Positions 1-5,971 of a stretch of 10,997 bases of DNA are shown here, in pieces; position 1 is the first letter of the stretch, and every line of letters starts with the position of its first letter. Made by a program: the position numbers and the translations under genes. Source of the stretch: Gammaproteobacteria bacterium (GTDB lineage Bacteria; Pseudomonadota; Gammaproteobacteria; Burkholderiales; Burkholderiaceae_E); NCBI GenBank assembly GCA_030425615.1, contig JAUIAI010000028.1, positions 1 through 10,997 of the forward strand, given 5' to 3'. The notes beneath the pieces are model-generated. The model was not told the origin of the DNA, did no database searches, and worked only from the letters and a program-made list of their open reading frames with translations.

Positions 1-855
1 TGCCTGCTCTGGAGCGTCTCGGGGATCGTCACCCGTCAGTTGCAGGAGGCCGCCGGATTCGAGGCCGTCTTCTGGCGCTCGTTCTTCGCCGCCCTCGCCG
101 TGGGAGGCTGGCTGCTCTTCGAACGGGGCCGGCGACTGACCGCTGACATCCGCGCCATGGGCAGGGTCGGTCTGGTCTCGGGCGTGCTCTGGTCGGTGAT
201 GCTCACCTGCTTCATGTTCGCGCTGCTGCTGACGACCGTCGCCAAGGCAATGGTCATGCTCGCGATCACGCCGTTGATGGCGGCGATCCTGTCCTGGGTC
301 ATCCTGGGGGAGCGGGTGCCGGGGCGCACCTGGGGCGCGATCGCGGTGGGCGGCGCCGGCATCGTCTGGATGGTGTCCGATGCGCTCGGCGGCGACGACC
401 GCTATCCGCACAGCGCCTGGGGGCTGCTCGTGGCCTCGGCGCTGCCGCTCGCCTCTGCGCTGAACCTCGTGTTCATCAAGCAGGCGCAGGCCCGCGTGGA
501 CATGATGCCCGCGTTGCTGATCGGTGCCACCATCTCGTCGGTCGTGATGCTGCCGTTCGCCGTCCCGTTCTCCGGGACGACGACTGACATTGCCTGGCTC
601 GCCTTCCTCGGAGCGTTCCAGATCGCGTTGCCCGGGCTGATGTTCATCCGCGCCGCACGTCATCTCCCACCGGGTGAGGCCGGGCTGCTGATTCTGCTCG
701 AGGTGGTGTTCGCGCCGCTCTGGGTCTGGGTCGGCGCGGGCGAACGGCCGACAGACGCCACGCTTGCCGGGGGCGGCATCGTGCTCGCCGCGCTCGTCTT
801 CAACGAACTGCTCGGTGCGTTGCGGCGCCCGTCGGCGCCAACGTTGCCGTCGTGA
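1..855 (+). CDS. DMT superfamily transporter, EamA family (5' partial)
   Basis: This is an inner-membrane permease of the drug/metabolite transporter superfamily, made of two EamA repeats of about five helices each. The frame is open to the left edge and the first codons (C-L-L-W-S-V-S-G) read as the end of the first helix, so only a short N-terminal piece is missing. A TTG at base 40 is therefore not the real start. The visible part contains at least eight strongly hydrophobic segments. The motif typical of the end of an EamA repeat, a helix followed by a short GERVPGRTWGA turn, sits at about residues 103-113, and a second repeat follows at about 140-270. The substrate cannot be read from sequence; members export amino acids, metabolites or drugs. 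The gene ends 21 bp from the convergent DUF368 gene. Family assignment is firm, specificity unknown. Confidence 0.9.
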   Translation, partial: CLLWSVSGIVTRQLQEAAGFEAVFWRSFFAALAVGGWLLFERGRRLTADIRAMGRVGLVSGVLWSVMLTCFMFALLLTTVAKAMVMLAITPLMAAILSWVILGERVPGRTWGAIAVGGAGIVWMVSDALGGDDRYPHSAWGLLVASALPLASALNLVFIKQAQARVDMMPALLIGATISSVVMLPFAVPFSGTTTDIAWLAFLGAFQIALPGLMFIRAARHLPPGEAGLLILLEVVFAPLWVWVGAGERPTDATLAGGGIVLAALVFNELLGALRRPSAPTLPS

Positions 856-857
856 GC

Positions 858-874
858 GCGGTCGCGCCGACCGC
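858..874. terminator. Perfect hairpin between convergent stop codons
   Basis: Bases 858-864 (GCGGTCG) and 868-874 (CGACCGC) are exact reverse complements around a 3-nt loop. The hairpin occupies nearly all of the 21 bp between the EamA stop (853-855) and the DUF368 stop (877-879), where a shared bidirectional terminator would be expected. There is no T-tract on either side, so this is not a canonical intrinsic terminator. Confidence 0.4.
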
Positions 875-876
875 CG

Positions 877-1794
877 TCAGGCGTTGGCGTCGTCCTGGCC
901 GGCAAAGGTCTCCATCGCCCAGATGACGACCGCGCCCGCCACCATCAGCGCCACCGCGATCCACGTCGCGGACCCGGCATCCGGGAGATACCAGTCGAAC
1001 CCCGTGACGACCGCCTTCGTCGTGCCGTCGCCGCGGGGAATGAGCATCTCCTGCTTGTGCTTCCAGGGCCAGATGACCGCCAGGGAACCGAGCACGAAGC
1101 CGGTCATCAGCGCGATGGTGAGATCGTGCCAGCGTGCGAACACCCACGCCAGGAGCTTCGCGAACACGAGCAGGCCGACGACGCAGCCGAGCGCCATCGG
1201 CAGCAGGATGCCGAGATCGAGCGTGCTCACCGCGCCGAGCACCAGCGCGTAGTTGCCCATCATGATCAGCACGAAAGAGCCGGACAGGCCGGGCAGGATC
1301 ATGCTGCTGATGGCAACCACGCCACAAACGAAGACGTACCAGGCGGAGGCGTTCTCCCCGGCAGGTGCCAGCAGCGCGATGCCGGCGGCAACGGCGGCGC
1401 CGATCACCAAGGCAACGACAGCGCCCGGCCCCCAGCGTCTGACCCGTATGCCGACATAGAAGATGGACAGCAGGATGAGGCCGAAGAAGAAGGCCATGGT
1501 CGGGATCTCGTACTGCCCGAGCAGCCACTTCAGCAGACGGGCCAGCGTGAAGATTCCCGCCAGCACCCCGGCACCGACGGCGAAGAGGAACGGCCCGTCG
1601 AGCGCCCGCCAGGCGCGCTCGAACTGACCGGACCGGGCAAGGCGCAGCGGTTCACGACCGATCCTGCCGATGGCGGCGAGCAGCCGCTCGTAAACGCCGG
1701 TGAGCAGGGCGATGGTCCCGCCCGATACGCCGGGAATGACATTGGCCGCCCCGATGGCGATGCCGGTGAGAAAGAGTCGCAAAGAGGAGGTCAT
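877..1794 (-). CDS. DUF368 family membrane protein (PopT-like undecaprenyl-phosphate transporter)
   Basis: This is a 305-residue polytopic inner-membrane protein of the DUF368 family. Two related motifs, PGVSGGT near residue 22 and LPGLSGS near residue 168, mark the two halves of the internally repeated fold. About eight hydrophobic segments are visible, and the length matches the family. Some DUF368 proteins (PopT) have been shown to return undecaprenyl phosphate, the carrier lipid of cell-wall synthesis, across the cytoplasmic membrane; assigning that role here is by homology. The start chosen is the ATG at 1792-1794, which directly precedes the conserved first helix. The gene lies 137 bp downstream of the DUF924 gene on the same strand, so it may have its own promoter, though I could not identify a convincing one. 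It converges with the EamA gene. Confidence 0.9.
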   Translation of the reverse strand: MTSSLRLFLTGIAIGAANVIPGVSGGTIALLTGVYERLLAAIGRIGREPLRLARSGQFERAWRALDGPFLFAVGAGVLAGIFTLARLLKWLLGQYEIPTMAFFFGLILLSIFYVGIRVRRWGPGAVVALVIGAAVAAGIALLAPAGENASAWYVFVCGVVAISSMILPGLSGSFVLIMMGNYALVLGAVSTLDLGILLPMALGCVVGLLVFAKLLAWVFARWHDLTIALMTGFVLGSLAVIWPWKHKQEMLIPRGDGTTKAVVTGFDWYLPDAGSATWIAVALMVAGAVVIWAMETFAGQDDANA

Positions 1795-1931
1795 GGCGGA
1801 TGCGTGTCCGAACCGATCGCGGTTGCCGACTCCGGATCATGCCGGGTGTATCCCGTGCGCGGCCCGGCGTTGTCGGATTCTGGCCGCACGCGCGTCGATG
1901 GTCGGTCGATGGGGTGGGGCGGTCGGGGCTC
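1795..1931. other. Intergenic gap upstream of the DUF368 gene
   Basis: This 137-bp gap lies between the DUF924 stop and the DUF368 start. The only structure seen is a short inverted repeat at 1811-1824 (AACCG, four bases, CGGTT). On the minus strand there is a weak -10-like CATGAT but no matching -35, so no promoter is called. Confidence 0.3.
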
Positions 1932-2558
1932 TCAGCCCGCGTCGATCGGATGCTCGTGCGGAAACTCGCCCGCCGCGAGATAGTCGTGCTCTTCAGCTGT
2001 CGACGGCCGGCCCAGGATCGCATTGCGATGGGGATGACGCCCGAAGCGATCGATGACGGCACGGTGACGGCGCGACTGCTCGAGACAGAATTCGTAGGCC
2101 GGCCGGAGCGCGGCGGGCGCCGTTTCGAGCGTTTCCTCGGCCAGCGCGACATTCAGGGCGGCGCGCTCGCGAATCGTGGGCCCTTCGGCGTGGATGAGCG
2201 GCAGCGTGAACAGGGTGCGTTCCCAGGGGGTGGAGAGGGTGGCGAAGTGCCCGTTGGCGAGCCCCGTTTCCACGACCGCGAGCGCGGCGCCGTCCCGCGC
2301 ATAGGCGCCGGGCGTGCCGCGAAAGACCGAGCGCGGGAACTGATCCAGAACCAGCACGAGCGCCATGCGACCCGCGGCCGTGTCCGCCCAGTGATCCAGC
2401 GACCCCTCCGCAGCGTGCCGGGTCAACTCGGCGAAGCGATCGACGATCGCCGCGTCCGCGCCACCGCGCATCATCCAGGCCCAGAAGGCCAGATGACGCT
2501 CGAGGCCGGCATCGATGTCGTCGGCGAAGCAGAAGTTCAGAACGTCCCGGGGCGTCAT
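1932..2558 (-). CDS. DUF924 family protein
   Basis: This is a 208-residue protein of the DUF924 family, alpha-helical and distantly TPR-like, with no established biochemical function. The family pattern is visible in order: an N-terminal VLNFCF (usually VLDFWF), a helix containing the ARHAAEGSLDHWADTA stretch, the hallmark LDQFPRSVFRGTPGAYARD block at about residues 72-90, and PLIHAEG near residue 122 where most members have an HSE motif. Length is slightly above the usual 180-200. The ATG overlaps the stop of the upstream methyltransferase as ATGA (2555-2558), so translation is probably coupled and the two genes share a transcript. No signal peptide or membrane segment is seen, so it should be cytoplasmic. 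Family is clear, role unknown. Confidence 0.9.
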   Translation of the reverse strand: MTPRDVLNFCFADDIDAGLERHLAFWAWMMRGGADAAIVDRFAELTRHAAEGSLDHWADTAAGRMALVLVLDQFPRSVFRGTPGAYARDGAALAVVETGLANGHFATLSTPWERTLFTLPLIHAEGPTIRERAALNVALAEETLETAPAALRPAYEFCLEQSRRHRAVIDRFGRHPHRNAILGRPSTAEEHDYLAAGEFPHEHPIDAG

Positions 2559-3205
2559 CCGAGCACGCAGGTGATGGCCAGACCGTCCCGGACCTCGGTC
2601 ACGCAGCCGGCATCCGTCGCCTGCACGGTTTCAAGGTAGTCGCGCGCGGCCTCGTGATCGCAGTTGTCCGCGAGCACCAGTGCCATCGGAGACAGGCGGG
2701 GCTTCATGGCGCGGTAGACCGGTAGATAGGCACTCTTCCAGCCGTCCAGAAAGAGCAGATACACGGGGCCGGGTACCGTGGCCAGCGTCTCCCGGGCGTC
2801 GCCCTCGAGGAGGGTCACGTGCTCGGCGACCGCCGCCCGTGCGAAGGACTCTCGCAGCGCGGCGCATTTGCGCGGATGCACCTCGGTGGTGAACAGCCGG
2901 CCCCTGTTCGCCCGCGCCGCTGCGGCCAGATAGAGCGAGCTCACGCCGTACGAAGCGCCGAACTCGACGATACAGCGTGCTCGGGCGGCGCGCGCCAGGA
3001 GATAGAGCAGGCGACCCTGGGACGGCGAAGCGGCCAGGTAGAACTCACCCAGGCGCACCAGTTCCCCGCCGCCGCCGGCATTCGCGGCCGGATCGTTCGT
3101 CCCGGTGCGGGCCGTCCAGCGCGCCGCGTCGCGAGCGGCCTCGGCGTGCAGCCGGTCGAGTTCGGCGCGCAGAGCCGGGTCGAAGAGCGTGTCCATCGCC
3201 GTCAT
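2555..3205 (-). CDS. Class I SAM-dependent O-methyltransferase, COMT-like
   Basis: This is a 216-residue cytoplasmic S-adenosylmethionine-dependent methyltransferase. The SAM-binding motif I is VEFGASYG at about residues 80-87, followed by the ribose-binding acidic residue in TTEVHP near 108 and GDA at 135-137. Further on, FLDGWKSAYLP at 152-162 and LADN at 178-181 align with the D-x-W-K and D-N residues that bind Mg2+ and the catechol in catechol O-methyltransferases, so a metal-dependent O-methyl transfer is likely; the acceptor is unknown. A GTG/ATG-type start farther upstream at 3274 is possible, but it would overlap the LytTR gene by 47 bp and add a low-complexity head. The ATG at 3203-3205, 22 bp past the LytTR stop, fits better, and one three codons later (3194-3196) is also possible. 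It overlaps the DUF924 start by 4 bp. Confidence 0.85.
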   Translation of the reverse strand: MTAMDTLFDPALRAELDRLHAEAARDAARWTARTGTNDPAANAGGGGELVRLGEFYLAASPSQGRLLYLLARAARARCIVEFGASYGVSSLYLAAAARANRGRLFTTEVHPRKCAALRESFARAAVAEHVTLLEGDARETLATVPGPVYLLFLDGWKSAYLPVYRAMKPRLSPMALVLADNCDHEAARDYLETVQATDAGCVTEVRDGLAITCVLG

Positions 3206-3227
3206 CGTATCGGCCGGACGTGCGAAG

Positions 3228-4211
3228 TCAACCGCCCTGCGCCGCGCGCCAGGCGGTGCGGACCCGGGCAGCACGTCGGCGGCTCAGGGGCACGTTCTCC
3301 CCGTTCGAGGCCACGACCGCCGTCGGTTCGATGCGTTCGATGTGGGCCAGGGCGACCCAGTGGGATCGGTGGACGCGCACGCCCGCGATGCCCTCGGCCG
3401 CGGCGGCGTCCACGGCCTGGGAGATCCCGAGCAAGAGCAGCGTCGATCCCCGGGTCGTGACAATGCGAACGTAGTGTTCCTGCGCCTCGATGCGCAGGAT
3501 GTCGTGACCCAGTGTGGCCGGCAACCTTGAAGTGAGCGCCGGGCGCCGGTCATCGGGTGCATCCGGTGCGGTATCCGGGGAACCCGCGACCATCGGATCG
3601 AGCGGCTGCTCGGGAACCAAACGGACGGGAGCCGCCGCGTGATCGTCCTCCGGCGCGCGAAAGGGGGGCGGCGCGTTCATGCCTTCGGCCGGCGCGCTGA
3701 CCGGTGAGCCCACCCTGACCACCAGCGCCATCGCGGGCCAGACGATCGCGGTGATCGGGGGCACGGCGACCAGCTCCGCGGCCAGCTCGCGCATCCAGGC
3801 CGTCGGCGTTTGGATGGGCGCGGCACCGACGCCCTCGACCACCCCGAACAGCCATTCGAGCGTGACCGACCAGGGCGCGAGCGCCACGCCGGTCAATGCG
3901 CCCGCGAACGCAAGTGCCGGCCAGCCGGACCCCGCGCGGGCCAGCAGCGGCCGCGTCTGCAGGGTCCGGCTCAGCCACCAGGCCACGCCCGTGGCCGGCA
4001 GCAGGTGAAGCGCCTGGAAAACGAAGCCTGCGAGCGGGCCGAGGTCGCCGCTTCCCCGCGGCTGCATCAAAGACACGAAGAGCGCCAGCGCCAGGGCCGT
4101 GGCCATCAAGAGCCTCAGCGCCTGCGGTCCGTTCATGTCGGGTGCCGCACCGTTCGTGAGCGTCAGGACCGGTCGGTTCTTGTCCACTCGTGAAATCGAG
4201 ATGCCGTTCAT
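3228..4211 (-). CDS. Membrane-anchored LytTR-family DNA-binding regulator
   Basis: This 327-residue protein combines a membrane domain with a C-terminal LytTR DNA-binding domain. Four hydrophobic segments lie at about residues 31-48, 57-77, 92-114 and 143-168. A Pro/Ala-rich linker (about 170-225) follows, then the LytTR domain at about 230-325. Its hallmarks are LRIEAQEHYVRI, GVRVHRSHWVAL and NGENVPLSRR. There is no receiver domain and no adjacent histidine kinase, so it probably senses through its membrane part as a one-component regulator; the signal is unknown. The ATG at 4209-4211 is preferred because a sigma70-like promoter lies about 28 nt upstream of it. An internal ATG at 4134-4136 is the alternative. 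It is probably co-transcribed with the methyltransferase and DUF924 genes, and is divergent from the outer-membrane barrel gene, a plausible target. Confidence 0.88.
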   Translation of the reverse strand: MNGISISRVDKNRPVLTLTNGAAPDMNGPQALRLLMATALALALFVSLMQPRGSGDLGPLAGFVFQALHLLPATGVAWWLSRTLQTRPLLARAGSGWPALAFAGALTGVALAPWSVTLEWLFGVVEGVGAAPIQTPTAWMRELAAELVAVPPITAIVWPAMALVVRVGSPVSAPAEGMNAPPPFRAPEDDHAAAPVRLVPEQPLDPMVAGSPDTAPDAPDDRRPALTSRLPATLGHDILRIEAQEHYVRIVTTRGSTLLLLGISQAVDAAAAEGIAGVRVHRSHWVALAHIERIEPTAVVASNGENVPLSRRRAARVRTAWRAAQGG

Positions 4212-4248
4212 GAATAGAACTGAATAGTCACAGTTTGGACTGAATAGT
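4211..4248. repeat. Three TGAATAG direct repeats, possible LytTR operator
   Basis: TGAATAG occurs at 4211-4217, 4221-4227 and 4241-4247, i.e. at offsets of 10 and 20 bp, about one and two helical turns. The last two are part of a 10-base identical repeat, ACTGAATAGT (4219-4228 and 4239-4248). Bases 4230-4238 (ACAGTTTGG) also fit the published LytTR-site consensus [TA][AC][CA]GTTN[AG][TG]. The cluster covers the LytTR start codon, its leader and its -10 box. Binding by the adjacent regulator is an inference. Confidence 0.5.
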
Positions 4249-4253
4249 ATAGG
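4225..4253 (+). promoter_or_regulatory. Possible overlapping promoter for the outer-membrane barrel gene
   Basis: On the plus strand, TAGTCA (4225-4230) and TATAGG (4248-4253) each match the sigma70 hexamers at four of six bases with a 17-bp spacer. They overlap the divergent LytTR promoter and the TGAATAG repeats. The leader to the ATG at 4335 would be about 75 nt. This is a weak prediction. Confidence 0.25.
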
Positions 4254-4275
4254 CGACGGCTCCCCGGACGGTCGA
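4246..4275 (-). promoter_or_regulatory. Probable sigma70-type promoter for the LytTR operon
   Basis: On the minus strand, TATACT (4246-4251) matches the -10 consensus at five of six bases, and TCGACC (4270-4275) matches the -35 at four of six, with an 18-bp spacer. Transcription would begin near 4239, giving a leader of about 28 nt before the ATG at 4211. The -10 overlaps one TGAATAG repeat, which would allow autoregulation. Confidence 0.5.
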
Positions 4276-4334
4276 TCCCCTTCAGACAGCGGGTCGCCCG
4301 TCTCAACCGTTCACTTCATTCCACGAGATTTGCC

Positions 4335-5021
4335 ATGATCCGAAAAGTCATCCTCCCTCTACTCACCCTCGCCACGCTGGCCGCCCCGCTGGCGCCCGCT
4401 CTCGCCGCCGGTCAGACGCCGCAAGCCGGCGACTGGACCGTAACCGCACAGGTCGGCGCATCACGACTGTCCGATCCGTCCGTGCGCTTCAGGCCGTCCG
4501 CCGGCGGTTCATCCGACGGTGACTTCCGTCTGGGGGGCGGACAACTCTCGGGCGCGGCGGTGGGGCGATACCTGACCCCCAATCTGCGTCTCGAGGCGGA
4601 GTTCACGTACCGCTCCGACTCGATCGACGGTTCGACCGTTCCCGGACTCGCGCTCGGAGGCGCAGAGGGTGACTACGCCTCGACGATGCTCATGGCCAAC
4701 GTGGTCAGGGAGTTCGACGGTTGGCGCACCGGCTTCGCCTCGTTTCGGCCGTACGTCGGCGTCGGCATCGGCCTGGCCACCGAGATCGACAGCGATCTGC
4801 CCGTGGCCGGTGTCGAGCAGGAGTTCTCCGCGCGCGACCAGTTCGCCTGGCAGGTGATGGCAGGCGTCAACTGGTTCTACGACAGCGGCTGGTTCGCGGG
4901 CGCGGGCGTACGCTGGCTCGACGCCGGGCGGGTGACCCTGGAATCGGGCGCCGGCGGCGCGCGGGTCGAGGCGGACTACGGCGGGCTGAGTGCGCTGGTG
5001 CGGGTGGGGTACCGGTTCTGA
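4335..5021 (+). CDS. Outer-membrane beta-barrel protein (small porin/OMP_b-brl type)
   Basis: This is a 228-residue exported protein. Residues 1-25 form a typical signal peptide: a positively charged start, a hydrophobic core, and APALAA before a predicted cleavage next to GQ. The mature part of about 203 residues consists of alternating hydrophobic/polar strands rich in Gly and aromatics, and ends VRVGYRF, with the C-terminal Phe recognised by the BAM insertion machinery. Size fits an eight-stranded barrel. Strand-like segments include WTVTAQVGAS, GAAVGRYL, LRLEAEFTYRS, RPYVGVGIGLA, WQVMAGVNWFY and GWFAGAGVRWLD. Ligand or function cannot be read. A Phe-terminated barrel of this kind indicates a Gram-negative host. 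It is divergent from the LytTR regulator and converges with the deacetylase gene at a distance of only 9 bp from the end of that gene's remnant. Confidence 0.85.
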   Translation: MIRKVILPLLTLATLAAPLAPALAAGQTPQAGDWTVTAQVGASRLSDPSVRFRPSAGGSSDGDFRLGGGQLSGAAVGRYLTPNLRLEAEFTYRSDSIDGSTVPGLALGGAEGDYASTMLMANVVREFDGWRTGFASFRPYVGVGIGLATEIDSDLPVAGVEQEFSARDQFAWQVMAGVNWFYDSGWFAGAGVRWLDAGRVTLESGAGGARVEADYGGLSALVRVGYRF

Positions 5022-5030
5022 CTGCCAGGC

Positions 5031-5147
5031 TCAGCCCAGCATCGCCTTCAGGTGGGCGACGACGCTGCGCGCCATCGCGTCCGGCTCGTACCCCCCCTCG
5101 AGCATCGAGACCACACGACCCCGGGCGTGGCGCTGCGCGACGGACAT
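5031..5147 (-). pseudogene. Detached C-terminus of the histone-deacetylase-family protein
   Basis: Read on the minus strand from the ATG at 5145-5147, this frame gives 38 residues, MSVAQRHARGRVVS followed by MLEGGYEPDAMARSVVAHLK, ending AMLG. This is the standard C-terminal end of bacterial HDAC-family proteins, including the LEGGY motif whose Tyr is the catalytic tyrosine. It begins three bases beyond the early stop of the main deacetylase frame (5150-5152) in a different reading frame, so it is the displaced end of the same gene rather than a separate small gene. Confidence 0.85.
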
Positions 5148-5149
5148 GA

Positions 5150-5935
5150 TCACTGGTAGTCGGCGTCCACCAGACGCAGGTCCGACATGTCGTCGCTGAC
5201 GTGGGCGTCGAAGCCGGCCGAGACGAAGACGAATTCCGGCGCGAAACGCTCGAGCGCCGGGAGCCAGGCGCTCGTGACCGCCTCGCGGAACGCCTCGCCG
5301 TCGGCGCCGGCCGGCAGAGGAACGGCGACCAGGTTCGAAGCGGTGCTGTCGTAGCCGCTGTGCGGGTAGAACGGGTGCTGGAACGTGGAGCAGAAGAGCA
5401 CCCGTTCGTCATCGGCGAATATGTTCTCCGTGCCGTTGCCGTGGTGGACGTCGAAGTCCACGATTGCCACGCGGGACAGGCCGTGCGCCCGGAGCGCGTG
5501 CGCGGCGGCCACCGCCACGTTGTTGAAGATGCAAAAGCCCATGGCGGCATCGCGCGTGGCGTGATGCCCGGGTGGGCGCACCGCACAGAACGCATCTGAG
5601 AGGCGGCCCTCCATCACGAGATCCACCGCGTGCACGCCGGCGCCGGCCGCGCGCAGCGCAGCCTGCAGACTACCGGGCGACATCACCGTGTCACCGTCCA
5701 GCGCGAAGGCACCGCTCGCAGGAGCCACGGAGAAGACGTGGTCGATGTGCGCCGGGGAATGCACGCGCGCCAGTTGCTCGCGGGTGGCCGGCGGCGCGTC
5801 GTGGCGGTCGAGAACGAGATCCACCCCGGAGGCGAGCAGCCGGTTCTCGATCGCCTCCAGGCGCACCGGCGCCTCGGGGTGGATGGCGCCGGGATCGTGC
5901 AGCCGGCAGTCGTCGTGAGTCAGGTAACCGAGCAT
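5150..5935 (-). CDS. Histone deacetylase family protein, C-terminally truncated by frameshift
   Basis: This is an AcuC/HDAC-superfamily zinc hydrolase, expected to remove acetyl groups from protein lysines or small acetylated amines in the cytoplasm. Visible active-site elements are PPGHH (His124, His125), the zinc ligands Asp162 and His164 in VDFDVHHGNG, and Asp243 in SAGFDAH. The frame stops after DADYQ at residue 261, whereas the family is about 300-310 residues. The missing end, with the GGY catalytic tyrosine, is found in another frame at 5031-5147. Alignment from memory suggests a deletion of about 13 nt between the W that normally follows DY(x) and the helix that begins at MSVA. The ATG at 5933-5935 has a GAGG Shine-Dalgarno at 5941-5944. 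It lies 36 bp after the acetyltransferase gene and is probably co-transcribed. The product as encoded is likely inactive. Confidence 0.88.
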   Translation of the reverse strand: MLGYLTHDDCRLHDPGAIHPEAPVRLEAIENRLLASGVDLVLDRHDAPPATREQLARVHSPAHIDHVFSVAPASGAFALDGDTVMSPGSLQAALRAAGAGVHAVDLVMEGRLSDAFCAVRPPGHHATRDAAMGFCIFNNVAVAAAHALRAHGLSRVAIVDFDVHHGNGTENIFADDERVLFCSTFQHPFYPHSGYDSTASNLVAVPLPAGADGEAFREAVTSAWLPALERFAPEFVFVSAGFDAHVSDDMSDLRLVDADYQ

Positions 5936-5940
5936 TGCGG

Positions 5941-5944
5941 CCTC
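5941..5944 (-). promoter_or_regulatory. Ribosome binding site of the deacetylase gene
   Basis: GAGG on the minus strand lies five bases before the ATG at 5933-5935. It fixes that start and lies in the 36-bp gap after the acetyltransferase stop. Confidence 0.5.
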
Positions 5945-5971
5945 GAACGCGCAGGGCCCGTTGGGGCAGGA

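Noticed and set aside
4284..4300. Short inverted repeat in the leader of the outer-membrane barrel gene
   Set aside because: The stem is only about four GC pairs around a 3-nt loop, which is expected by chance at this base composition.
5031..5147. A separate 38-residue small protein gene
   Set aside because: Its sequence is the standard C-terminal end of the deacetylase family, so it is the displaced end of the neighbouring gene.
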